From contig JAGVGX010000121.1 in assembly GCA_020056865.1 (NCBI GenBank), positions 1 to 14,113 on the forward strand: a stretch of 14,113 nt of DNA. The letters run 5' to 3'. This document shows positions 1 through 8,089 of this stretch, piece after piece; the stretch's first letter is position 1; every line of letters starts with the position of its first letter. The notes under the pieces were generated by a model, which ran no database searches, was not told the DNA's origin, and saw only the letters and a program-made list of their open reading frames with translations. Source of the stretch: Desulfobacterales bacterium. GTDB taxonomy: Bacteria > Desulfobacterota > Desulfobacteria > Desulfobacterales > BuS5. Both the position numbers and the translations under genes were made by a program.

Positions 1-3
1 AGC

Positions 4-93
4 ATGAGAATACAGGAGCCAGGAGTCAGGAGTCAGAATAACCATGGTATTGTTTTTCTTCTGTATTCTGAATTCTGACTCCTGTATTCTCAT
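4..93. repeat. Palindromic intergenic repeat built of heptad units, next to the U32 gene start
   Basis: Positions 4-18 and 79-93 are perfect 15-bp inverted repeats. Inside each arm the sequence runs in 7-base units. On the + strand they are AATACAG (9-15), GAGCCAG (16-22), GAGTCAG (23-29) and GAGTCAG (30-36). On the - strand they are AATACAG (82-88), GAGTCAG (75-81), AATTCAG (68-74) and AATACAG (61-67). Only about 20 bases separate the arms and they hold no gene. From memory, similar GAGTCAG/AATTCAG arrays are dispersed in environmental bacterial genomes, sometimes beside genes for small four-helix-bundle proteins; that link is recollection, not visible here. As RNA the arms would form a hairpin ending 6 nt before the U32 start codon. 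The left end lies only 3 nt from the window edge, so flanking duplications cannot be judged. Confidence 0.8.
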
Positions 94-99
94 ATAAAT

Positions 100-2115
100 A
101 TGAATGAACAAACATCCATACACTCGCCTTTAATTCTTGCTCCAGCAGGAAACAAAGACGCCTTTTTAGCAGCTTTGGCTGCTGGTGCTGATGCTGTTTA
201 CTGTGGTCTAAAATGTTTTTCTGCCCGCATGGAGGCAAAAAATTTTACTATAGACGAGTTGATTCTTTTAACCCGCCTTGCACACAAAAAAGGTGTAAAG
301 GTTTTTATCACATTAAATGCTCTTTTAAAGCCTTGTGATTTAGATAAAGTAACGCTTTTGCTCGCTGATCTTGAAAGCAAGGTCAAACCTGATGCGATCA
401 TTATTCAGGACATGGCTTTATTGGAACTTGCAAAACAAGTTGGTTTTTCCGGTGAAATTCACTTGTCTACGTTGGCAAACATCAGTTTTCCTGCCGCATT
501 ACAAGCTATTTGCAAAAAAACAGGTGTAAGCAGGGTTGTTCTTCCTCGAGAGCTCAATATCGATGAAATAAAAGCGATGGCCTCTGCATGTCCAAAAGAA
601 ATGAGTTTAGAGGTTTTTATCCATGGTGCCCTTTGCTATGGCGTTTCAGGAAGGTGTTACTGGAGTAGTTTTCTGGGTGGGAAAAGCGGGCTTAGAGGCA
701 CGTGTGTACAGCCTTGCAGAAGGAAATATGATTTTGTTAATTCGTCTGAAAGGTTTTTCTCATGCGTTGATCTTGGTCTTGATGTTTTGGTTAAAGTGCT
801 TTTAAATATTCCACAGATTACATGCTGGAAAATAGAAGGAAGGAAAAAAGGGCCGCATTATGTGTACTATACGGTAACTGCATATAAATTATTAAGAGAT
901 CATGGCAGCGATCCTCAATTAAAAAAAACAGCCGTTCAACTTCTTAAATATGCGCTTGGAAGACCAACAACGCATTATTATTTTTTGCCCCAAAGACTGC
1001 AAAACCCTGTTCAAATAAGCTCGCAAACCGGTTCAGGTCTTTTAATAGGAACCATCAGCGGAACAAAACAAAAACCATATATTACTGCTCGCGAAGATCT
1101 TTTATCCGGAGATATGTTACGTATCGGGTATGAGGATGAGCCATGGCACAGGGTATTGAAGGTAGGAAGAGCTGTTCCCAAAAAAGGACGTTTTCATATA
1201 AAACTAACACCCGGAACCTTGCCGATTAAAGACTCTCCTGTGTTTTTAATAGACCGAAGGGAAAACAACCTTGAAAAGATGTTGTCTTGTCTTGATAATG
1301 AATTAAACACGCTCAATAGGTTCGAAGAACGTACGGTTGATAGGCCTGAAAATCACCAATTCGTATTAAAAACAGGTAAAAAAAGTAAAGCTTTAAAACC
1401 ATTTATAGTACAAGGAAAGCCTGTAGACCAACATGTATTTCGAAAACATGACCCTAACTTTAAATCCGTTCATTCCGGATTCTGGTTGTCTGATGTTGAA
1501 AATCAATCACATTATAAACGTCTTGCAAAAAAAAACTGGTGGTGGCTTCCACCCGTGATATGGCCTGAAAATGAAAAAAAAATCAAAGATCAGATTGATT
1601 TTTTATTAGATAACAATGGGCGCAATTTTGTTTTAAACGCGCCATGGCAAATGGCTTTTTTTTCTGATTTAAACCCTTTAAATGTATGGGCGGGCCCTTT
1701 TTGCAACCTGTCAAATCCACTGGCTATTAACCAATTGTCTTTATTTGGTTTTTCAGGTGCAATCGTCAGCCCTGAACTGGGAAAAAATGATTTTCTGCTT
1801 CTTCCAGAACAATGCTCGTTGCCCTTGGGAATAGTTATATCCGGCAACTGGCCTCTTTGTATTTCCAGGGTGTTATCTAACCAAATAACTACTGATCAGC
1901 CTTTTTGCAGCCCTAAAAAGGAATATGCATGGATAAAAAAATACGATACGGATTTCTGGATATATCCCAACTGGCCCATAGATTTAAACGAAAAAAGAGA
2001 CTTGCTTGAACGTTCCGGTTATCACATGTTTGTTCATCTTATTGAACCTGTACCTAAAGATATTCCTATTAAAAAAAGAAAAGGTCTGTGGAACTGGGAT
2101 ATAGATTTAAAATAA
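100..2115 (+). CDS. U32 family peptidase-like protein (RlhA/TrhP-type RNA hydroxylation protein family)
   Basis: This 671-aa protein belongs to peptidase family U32. Characterised members such as E. coli RlhA and TrhP are iron-sulfur proteins needed for hydroxylation of 23S rRNA C2501 or of wobble uridine in tRNA; proteolytic activity is poorly supported. The N-terminus shows the TIM-barrel signature (LAPAGNKDAFLAALAAGADAVYCGL, residues 13-37, given here as a continuous hallmark region). The family signature ExFxxGALCxxxxGxC lies at residues 171-186. Cys179, Cys186, Cys202 and Cys206 are the probable [4Fe-4S] ligands. WKIEGRKKGPHYV (243-255) is the usual segment after the cluster. The length matches the long RlhA-like class (about 650 aa) rather than the short TrhP-like class. 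The C-terminal half is less conserved and ends in a GLWNWDI motif. The start ATG is the first after an in-frame stop at 76-78. No Shine-Dalgarno is visible because the preceding bases belong to a palindromic repeat. Which RNA it acts on cannot be told from sequence. Confidence 0.92.
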   Translation: MNEQTSIHSPLILAPAGNKDAFLAALAAGADAVYCGLKCFSARMEAKNFTIDELILLTRLAHKKGVKVFITLNALLKPCDLDKVTLLLADLESKVKPDAIIIQDMALLELAKQVGFSGEIHLSTLANISFPAALQAICKKTGVSRVVLPRELNIDEIKAMASACPKEMSLEVFIHGALCYGVSGRCYWSSFLGGKSGLRGTCVQPCRRKYDFVNSSERFFSCVDLGLDVLVKVLLNIPQITCWKIEGRKKGPHYVYYTVTAYKLLRDHGSDPQLKKTAVQLLKYALGRPTTHYYFLPQRLQNPVQISSQTGSGLLIGTISGTKQKPYITAREDLLSGDMLRIGYEDEPWHRVLKVGRAVPKKGRFHIKLTPGTLPIKDSPVFLIDRRENNLEKMLSCLDNELNTLNRFEERTVDRPENHQFVLKTGKKSKALKPFIVQGKPVDQHVFRKHDPNFKSVHSGFWLSDVENQSHYKRLAKKNWWWLPPVIWPENEKKIKDQIDFLLDNNGRNFVLNAPWQMAFFSDLNPLNVWAGPFCNLSNPLAINQLSLFGFSGAIVSPELGKNDFLLLPEQCSLPLGIVISGNWPLCISRVLSNQITTDQPFCSPKKEYAWIKKYDTDFWIYPNWPIDLNEKRDLLERSGYHMFVHLIEPVPKDIPIKKRKGLWNWDIDLK

Positions 2116-2130
2116 CCTGTTAACAATATG

Positions 2131-2316
2131 GTAACTATTTCAGCCACAGATTCACACAGATGAACACAGATAGGTTTAAACACAAAGAAACGACAAATAT
2201 TGAGGCCGGTTTATTATTAAATTTTAGCAAAAAACCAGAATTCAAAAGATTTGTATATGATATTAGAAGATAAACTATCAGCGGTAATCAGCGTTGATCT
2301 GTGGCTGAGTTGTTAC
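2131..2316. mobile_element. MITE-like element with terminal inverted repeats and 10-bp periodic arms
   Basis: Imperfect terminal inverted repeats run from GTAAC at 2131 through CAGCCACAGAT (2141-2151) and from ATCTGTGGCTG (2297-2307) to GTTAC at 2316. The left arm has CACAGAT at 2145, 2155 and 2165, an exact 10-bp period. The right arm, read on the other strand, has CACAGAT (2297-2303), then CGCTGAT (2287-2293) and CGCTGAT (2277-2283), again every 10 bp. The outer flanks are similar: ACAATATG (2123-2130) and AAAATATG (2317-2324) match at 7 of 8 positions, which could be a target-site duplication. The core holds the end of a GxxExxY-type gene. 'CACAGATGAACACAGAT' arrays are a widely dispersed repeat type in environmental bacteria (recollection). 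The element fills nearly the whole gap between the U32 and M48 genes. Confidence 0.72.
2160..2273 (+). pseudogene. C-terminal remnant of a GxxExxY protein (PDDEXK_3 family)
   Basis: Reading from 2160, a 37-codon open frame ends at TAA 2271-2273. Its last 26 residues, TNIEAGLLLNFSKKPEFKRF followed by VYDIRR, look like the conserved C-terminus of GxxExxY proteins. That family is assigned to the PD-(D/E)XK nuclease-like Pfam family PDDEXK_3, with a typical ending [VA]GLLLNFG-KPEFKR. The first residues (MNTDRFKHKE) derive from the repeat arm and are not part of the family. The N-terminal 80-90 residues, including the GxxExxY motif itself, are absent, so this is a relic inside the palindromic element rather than a working gene. 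Family assignment rests on pattern recognition without a search. Confidence 0.6.
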
Positions 2317-2321
2317 AAAAT

Positions 2322-3554
2322 ATGAATGCTATTGCTTACATCATTCTTTTTTCACTCATTATCTTGTTTTTGGTAAACTTGATCGCCGATCTTTTCAATC
2401 TAAACATGGCATCAGACAAGATTCCAAAAGCATTTGAAAATCATTATGATAAAGAGCGTTATAAAACATCTCAACAATATCTGGTTGTAAATACACGATT
2501 TAACTGGTTGATATCTTTGTTTGGTTCTGCTGGTTTTCTTATCTTCTGGTTTATAAAAGGCTTTCCTTTATTGGATCGGTTCATACGATCATTAAACACC
2601 GGTTCTGTTGTAGCAGGTCTTATATTTATAGGAAGTCTGTTTTTCCTTAAGTCTATTTTGTCTTTGCCGTTCTCCATGTATTCAACCTTTGTCATAGAAG
2701 AACGATTTGGCTTTAACAAAACAACCTGGCCTGTATATATTAAAGATTTGTTAAAAGTAACGGCTCTTGTTATTGTTATTGGAACTCCTCTTTTATCCGG
2801 CATACTGGTCTTTTTTGAATATTTTGGCAAAAACGCCTGGCTGTGGTGCTGGGCTGCTGCGACGGTTTATATCCTTACCATACAGTTTTTAGCGCCAACA
2901 TTCATTATGCCTTTGTTTAACAAATTTGATCCTCTTGAAGAAGGAGAATTAAAAAACGCTATTTTCTCCTATGCTTCTTTAGTAGATTTTCCTTTAAAAA
3001 ATGTCTTTGTTATGGATGGTTCAAAGCGTTCTAAAAAATCAAATGCTTTTTTTACCGGTTTTGGAAAAAACAAGCGAATTGTTCTGTTTGACACGCTTGT
3101 TCAAAAACATACTGTTTCAGAGCTTGTTGCGATACTGGCTCATGAGATAGGACATTACAAAAAAAAACACATATTAAAGAGTATTATCCTTGGTGTGATA
3201 GAAACAGGCGTATTGTTTTATTTATTATCTGTTTTTATGTCTTCTCAGGCATTATTTGCTGCTTTTTTTATGGAAGAAACATCAATATATGCCGGGCTGG
3301 TTTTTTTTACGGTTTTATACTCACCCGTATCTTTTATTACAGGAATTTTAATACAAATTAAATCCAGAAACGATGAGTTTGAAGCAGATCGATTTGCCGT
3401 TGAAACAACTCAAGATCGCAACGCATTTAAGGAGGCATTAATCAAGCTTTCTGTGAACAACCTGTCGAACCTTACGCCGCACCCATTATACGTTTTTTTA
3501 AACTATTCTCATCCTCCTGTTTTAGAAAGAATAAAATATATTACAAGCATATGA
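2322..3554 (+). CDS. M48 family (Ste24/CAAX-type) membrane metallopeptidase
   Basis: A 410-aa integral membrane zinc protease of the Ste24/CAAX prenyl protease 1 type. Numbered from ATG 2322, the M48 N-terminal domain has hydrophobic helices near residues 3-22, 63-80, 94-112, 143-165 and 171-193. The catalytic domain carries the zinc motif HEIGH at 274-278, followed by KKKH. The third ligand lies in the NDEFEAD segment (about 350-356), and the preceding motif SKRSKKSNAFFTGFG lies at 234-248. Two further membrane segments are near 289-308 and 320-343. In bacteria, which lack farnesylated CAAX proteins, these enzymes are thought to act in membrane protein quality control. An upstream in-frame GTG at 2301 would add seven residues, but it lies in the terminal repeat of the preceding element, so ATG 2322 is preferred. 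Neither start has a clear Shine-Dalgarno. The gene converges on nadK, with the R-M island lying between them. Confidence 0.93.
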   Translation: MNAIAYIILFSLIILFLVNLIADLFNLNMASDKIPKAFENHYDKERYKTSQQYLVVNTRFNWLISLFGSAGFLIFWFIKGFPLLDRFIRSLNTGSVVAGLIFIGSLFFLKSILSLPFSMYSTFVIEERFGFNKTTWPVYIKDLLKVTALVIVIGTPLLSGILVFFEYFGKNAWLWCWAAATVYILTIQFLAPTFIMPLFNKFDPLEEGELKNAIFSYASLVDFPLKNVFVMDGSKRSKKSNAFFTGFGKNKRIVLFDTLVQKHTVSELVAILAHEIGHYKKKHILKSIILGVIETGVLFYLLSVFMSSQALFAAFFMEETSIYAGLVFFTVLYSPVSFITGILIQIKSRNDEFEADRFAVETTQDRNAFKEALIKLSVNNLSNLTPHPLYVFLNYSHPPVLERIKYITSI

Positions 3555-3617
3555 TGGCATAAAAAATGGGTTCTTCTTCCAATCAAGATCATGCTTTGAA
3601 AACGAACTGCTTAGGGA

Positions 3618-4073
3618 TGTTGCAATAGGAGAATCGGTGATTTTCTAAAAGAGCTGCATCTTGCCGAAGGAAGAGGAACTGGATTCCCCAAGATTAGAAG
3701 GACGCTGGAAGCCAACGGTTCCCCCGGACCAATCTTCGAAACGGATGAGGAGAGGACATACTTCCTAACAACCTTACATATTCATCCGGAGTCCAAAGCG
3801 AGTGGGCAAGTTGCAGGCCCAGTCAGAGGCCCAGTCGAGTTAACGGATATTCAATATAAAATCCTTATGGAATGCTCTACAAACCCACTTTCTGCGAAAG
3901 AAATTACCGGCAGAATTGGACTTACAAGCAAATCAGGGAATGTAAAGAGGGCTCTCGCGATGTTGCGGAAGAACGAATATCTTTCTTATACGATTCCAGA
4001 GAAACCTGGCAGCCGTTTGCAAAAATATCGTATAACTAAAAAAGGGCTTAAAATAATCAATGAAGCCAGGTAG
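3618..4073 (+). pseudogene. C-terminal fragment of an AlbA_2-type ATP-binding transcriptional regulator
   Basis: An open frame without a plausible start runs from just after an in-frame TAG (3612-3614) to TAG 4071-4073. It begins NRRIGDFLKELHLAEGRGTG (codons from 3624), the hallmark of the RecG-like/HATPase_c_4 region of ATP-binding proteins with an N-terminal AlbA_2 (Schlafen-like) domain. It continues through the FETDEERTYFLTTLHIHPE segment, a Gln/Val/Pro linker (GQVAGPVRGPV), and a complete winged helix (LSAKEITGRIG to LQKYRITKKG). About 300 N-terminal residues are missing, including the AlbA_2 domain, so the fragment cannot work as the normal protein. The internal ATG at 3867 could in principle yield the 68-aa wing domain alone. 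Such genes are common inside type I R-M loci, next to hsdS. The stretch 3555-3617 holds nothing else I can recognise. Confidence 0.72.
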
Positions 4074-4089
4074 CAGTAGATTAAGAGAA

Positions 4090-4266
4090 ATGAAACGATA
4101 TCACGCATACAAAGACAGCGGTATTGAGCGAATCGGGGCAAAGCGATACGTGTATGCAAATGAACCGGTCTATGCATTGCTTGACCGATTTAAAAAGACA
4201 TGGAAGCATGTTCAGTGCTTTGATATTTTAATAGGATTGAATGATGATAAAATCAAAACTCTCTGA
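4090..4266 (+). pseudogene. Stub of an hsdS start fused to an unrecognised tail (58 codons)
   Basis: From ATG 4090, the first 16 residues MKRYHAYKDSGIERIG match the very conserved opening of one class of type I specificity subunits (typically MKRYPAYKDSGIEWIGEIPEHW). It is preceded by AAGAGA just before the ATG and lies 16 nt after the ATP-binding protein fragment, the order seen in intact loci. After Gly16 the expected EIPEHW does not follow. The frame continues into a Lys/Tyr/Asp-rich tail (AKRYVYANEPVYALLDRFKK onward) that I do not recognise, and ends at TGA 4264-4266, overlapping the hsdR start by 26 nt. The best reading is a deletion that removed nearly all of a former hsdS. The alternative, a genuine 58-aa leader peptide, is less likely. 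Confidence 0.55.
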
Positions 4267-6563
4267 AAGAGACGTCTGCACTAAATACATTACTCCTGCT
4301 ATTACTAATGCCGGGTGGAATGAAAATCCCCATCATTTTCGTGAGGAAGTTTATTTTACAGCCGGCAGAATAAAGGTGCGTGGTAAATTAGTCAGCCGCG
4401 GAAAAGGCAAGAGGGCTGATTATATCCTTTACTATAAGCCAAACCAACCCATCGCTGTTATCGAGGCAAAGGATAATGCACATTCTATCGGTGCTGGAAT
4501 ACAGCAGGGATTGGAGTATGCAGAGACCCTGGATTTATCTTTTACCTATAGTTCCAATGGAGATGGTTTTATAGAGCATGACAACACAACAGGTAAAGAA
4601 AGAGAACTCGTACTACACGAATTCCCCACACCGGAAGAATTATGGAACCGGCTGAATACTTCAAAAGGCATTGATCCAGACCATGAAAAGATTATCACGC
4701 AGGACTATTACTACGAGGCTGGTGGCAAAACCCCTCGATATTATCAGGGAATCGCAATTAACAGGGCTGTAGAAGCTATTGCCAGAGGTCAAAACAGAAC
4801 TTTACTGGTTATGGCTACCGGGACAGGGAAAACCTATGTTGCCTTCCAGATAATCTGGCGATTGTGGAAAGCCGGAATTAAAAAAAGAATCCTGTATCTG
4901 GCTGATCGTAATATCTTGATAGACCAGACCATTGTTAATGATTTCAAACCGTTTGGCGACAAAATGACCAAGATTAAAAAACGCCAGGTTGACAAATCAT
5001 TTGATGATCTACATGGCCCTGTATCAAGGGGTTTCAGGAATTGAAGAATGGAAAAATATTTATAAACAATTTTCGCGTGATTTTTTTGATCTTATCATTG
5101 TTGATGAGTGTCACCGTGGAAGCGCGGCTGAAGATTCTGCCTGGCGTGAAATTCTGGAGTATTATTCATCCGCAACACAGATCGGAATGACGGCTACCCC
5201 CAGGGAAACTAAATACATTTCCAATATCCATTATTTCGGAGAGCCGGTTTATACTTATTCATTAAAACAGGGAATTGAAGATGGGTTCCTTGCTCCATAC
5301 AAAGTGATTCGTATTGCTATGGACAAGGATTCAGGATGGCGGCCGGAGGATGGAAAAGTCGATAAATATGGCCATGAGGTGCCTGATCAGATATACAACA
5401 TCAAGGATTATGACCGTAATCTCGTTCTTGAAGAACGGACTGAGCGGATTGCCGAGAAAGTTACAGAGTTATTAAAGAAAACAGATCGCTTTGATAAAAC
5501 CATAATTTTCTGTGAAGACATCGATCACGCAGAACGTATGCGGATGGCAATTGTCAATAAAAACAGCGACGAGGCTGCAAAGAATCACAAATATGTCATG
5601 CGAATTACCGGTGACAACGATGAAGGGAAAATGGAACTCGATAATTTCATTACACCGGAAAGCCGCTATCCCGTGATAGCCACAACATCCCGATTGCTGA
5701 CAACCGGTGTCGATGTCCAAACATGCAAACTTATAGTTTTGGATAAAAATATCAATTCCATGACTGAATTCAAGCAGATCATAGGACGCGGCACCCGGAT
5801 CAATGAAGAGTTTAACAAATATTATTTCACAATTATGGATTTCAGGCAGGCCACCAATCTTTTTGCAGACCCGCTGTTTGATGGTGAGCCGGTACAGATT
5901 TATGAACCAGGCGAAGATGATCCGATAGAGCCGCCCGAACCACTGTACGATGAGGGAATAGAAGACGATGAAGAAATTTTAGTTGATCCAAAGCTTCCTG
6001 AGGAGCCGGAACCTCCTGAACCTCGGCGCAAATATTACATTGATGACGTAGAAGTTTACGTTGTCAGTGAGCGCATTCAATATTATGGTGATGATGGAAA
6101 GCTTACTACCGAATCGCTGAGAGATTTCACGAAAAAGAGAATCTTGAAGGAATATGCAAGCGTTGACGATTTTCTGCGTCAGTGGAAGGCATCAGAAAAA
6201 AAGAATGTGATTATTGAAGAATTGAGGGAACAGGGCATTTTGCTCTATGAACTTCAGGAAGAAGCAGGGAAAGATTTTGACCCCTTTGATCTCATTTGTC
6301 ACGTTGCCTTCGACAAACCCCCGTTGACACGCAGAGAACGGGCGAACAATGTTAAAAAGAAAACAAGAGCTGTTTTAGATGCGCTGCTGGATAAATATGC
6401 AGATGAGGGCATAGAGAATTTAGAAAGTATGGAAATTTTGAGAATCAAACCATTTGATCAATTCGGATCTCCTGTTGAGATCATCAAAAGCTTTGGCGGC
6501 AAGAAACAATATGTTGAGGCAGTGAAAGAACTTGAAAAGCAAATCTATGAAGTGGCGGCCTAG
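4241..6563 (+). pseudogene. hsdR: Type I restriction enzyme R subunit, interrupted by one frameshift
   Basis: HsdR is the DNA-translocating endonuclease subunit of a type I R-M complex (R2M2S). The two pieces, 4241-5044 and an open frame continuing from about 5007 to 6563, together give about 773 aa, the normal size. Piece one holds the PD-(D/E)xK nuclease: Asp60, Glu75-x-Lys77 and the QxxxY motif at Gln89/Tyr93. It also has the RYYQ segment and Walker A (ATGTGKT, 192-198). Piece two holds Walker B DECH (5103-5114), MTATP, the late helicase motif QIIGRGTRI, an acidic/proline linker and an EcoEI_R_C-like C-terminus. The expected protein reads ...[12 protein letters not shown]..., which needs one extra base removed near 5003-5008. 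As written, frame one ends at TGA 5042 and separates Walker A from Walker B. ATG 4241 has AGGAT a few bases upstream; ATG 4244 is an alternative. The stop lies 12 nt before hsdM. Confidence 0.9.
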
Positions 6564-6575
6564 AGGAATAGAAAT

Positions 6576-8021
6576 ATGAGCATAAGAAATGTAGTTAAAT
6601 CGATCCAGAATATTATGCGAAAGGATGCCGGTGTTGATGGAGATGCCCAGCGAATTTCGCAACTGGTATGGATGATCTTTCTGAAGATATTTGATGACAA
6701 AGAATACGAGCTCGAAATGATATGTGATAATTATAAATCGCCCATACCGGATCCACTGCGCTGGCGGAACTGGGCCGCAAATGAAGAAGGAATAACGGGC
6801 GATGAACTCCTTGATTTCATCAATAATGATTTGTTTAAATCCCTGAAAGAACTCTCCGTTAATGAATTCAGCAATGGACGGGGCGTAATAGTCAAAGAAG
6901 TTTTTGCAGATTCCTACAATTATATGAAGTCGGGAACGCTTCTCAGGCAGGTCATTAACAAGATGAATGAGATAGATTTCAACAGGTCGGAAGACCGGCA
7001 CATCTTTAATGATATCTATGAACAAATCCTGCGGGATCTTCAGAGCGCCGGCAATGCCGGTGAATTCTATACTCCGCGCGCGGTCACGCAATTCATGACC
7101 GATATGACAAACCCAAGACTTGGTGAAAAGGTTTTAGACCCCGCGTGCGGTACCGGCGGCTTTCTTGTATGTGTCCTTGAAAGTATCCGCAAACAGGATG
7201 TTAAAAATATCGAAGACCGATTAATTTTTCAGGATTCCATTGTGGGTATTGAGAAAAAGTCGCTTCCGTATATGTTGTCAATGACCAATCTGATCCTTCA
7301 CAATATAGATATCCCTCAGATCCGGCATGACAATTCCCTTTCACAACCGATCAGGAGCATTACAAACAAATCACGCGTTGATGTGGTCATAACCAATCCG
7401 CCCTTCGGCGGGATGGAAGAAGATGGAATAGAGTCAAACTTTCCGGCCAATTTCAGAACAAGGGAAACTGCCGATCTCTTTCTAATTCTTGTCATGTCCC
7501 TCCTGAAAAATGGAGGCAGGGCAGGCATTGTCCTTCCAGACGGCTTTCTTTTCGGTGAAGGCGTTAAAACACGGATTAAAGAGAAATTACTGGAAGAATG
7601 TAACCTCCATACAATCGTGCGCCTGCCAAATGGCGCCTTCGCACCTTACACAGGCATTAACACCAATCTTCTTTTCTTCAACAAGGGAGAGCCGACCAAA
7701 AAAATCTGGTATTTTGAGCATCCCCTGCCTGAAGGCTATAAAACATATAACAAGACCAAACCGATCCGCATTGAAGAATTCGATCTTGAAAAAGCATGGT
7801 GGGAAGACCGCGAAGAAAATCAATATGCATGGCGGGTATCAACCGAAGAGATTAAAAAGCGCAATTATAATCTGGATATTAAAAATCCCCATCAGGCAGA
7901 AAATAATATCGGCAATCCCAAAAAACTCTTGGCCGAGTACAGGCAATTGTTGACTGAGATTGCCGACGTTCGAACTTCTCTGAAAAATGAACTCATGGAT
8001 GCGCTGAACAGGGAGATGTAA
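6576..8021 (+). CDS. hsdM: Type I restriction-modification DNA methyltransferase M subunit
   Basis: This intact 481-aa protein is an N6-adenine methyltransferase that works with HsdS. The N-terminal HsdM_N helical domain covers roughly residues 5-135 (with ISQLVWMIFLKIFDD). The catalytic domain then opens with AGEFYTPRAV (161-170). The SAM-binding motif I is DPACGTGGF (188-196), and the catalytic motif IV is NPPF (274-277), typical of N6-adenine enzymes. The C-terminal tail past about residue 430 is helical and would contact HsdS. The start is supported by AGAGGAA at 6562-6568, 7 nt before the ATG. The stop overlaps the hsdS start by one base (TAATG), indicating translational coupling. It is the only undamaged R-M subunit. 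Without a working HsdS it is unlikely to methylate specifically. Confidence 0.95.
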   Translation: MSIRNVVKSIQNIMRKDAGVDGDAQRISQLVWMIFLKIFDDKEYELEMICDNYKSPIPDPLRWRNWAANEEGITGDELLDFINNDLFKSLKELSVNEFSNGRGVIVKEVFADSYNYMKSGTLLRQVINKMNEIDFNRSEDRHIFNDIYEQILRDLQSAGNAGEFYTPRAVTQFMTDMTNPRLGEKVLDPACGTGGFLVCVLESIRKQDVKNIEDRLIFQDSIVGIEKKSLPYMLSMTNLILHNIDIPQIRHDNSLSQPIRSITNKSRVDVVITNPPFGGMEEDGIESNFPANFRTRETADLFLILVMSLLKNGGRAGIVLPDGFLFGEGVKTRIKEKLLEECNLHTIVRLPNGAFAPYTGINTNLLFFNKGEPTKKIWYFEHPLPEGYKTYNKTKPIRIEEFDLEKAWWEDREENQYAWRVSTEEIKKRNYNLDIKNPHQAENNIGNPKKLLAEYRQLLTEIADVRTSLKNELMDALNREM

Positions 8022-8089
8022 TGGATCCGAACATGTTATTTGAAAATTTTGATCTTCTGATGGATTCTCCCAACAGCACTGCAAAGATG

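Noticed and set aside
2301..2321. GTG start giving the M48 protease seven extra residues
   Set aside because: The GTG lies in the terminal inverted repeat (CTGTGGCTGA) of the preceding element and has no ribosome-binding site; ATG 2322 starts the first membrane helix directly.
4181..4226. Possible sigma-70 promoter for hsdR (TTGACC at 4181, TGATAT at 4221)
   Set aside because: The spacing is far from 17 bp, and the hexamer at the correct spacing (AAGCAT, 4204) is poor.
5000..5012. Programmed ribosomal frameshifting in hsdR
   Set aside because: No slippery heptamer, homopolymer or obvious stimulatory hairpin, and type I R subunits are not known to use frameshifting. A simple indel is the better explanation.
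6420..7091. Long 223-codon open frame on the - strand
   Set aside because: It is antisense to the end of hsdR and start of hsdM, spans their junction, and its translation has no family features. The sense frames are strongly supported.
7510..7953. 147-codon + strand open frame within hsdM
   Set aside because: Overlaps the clearly conserved hsdM frame; its composition is typical of an out-of-frame shadow.
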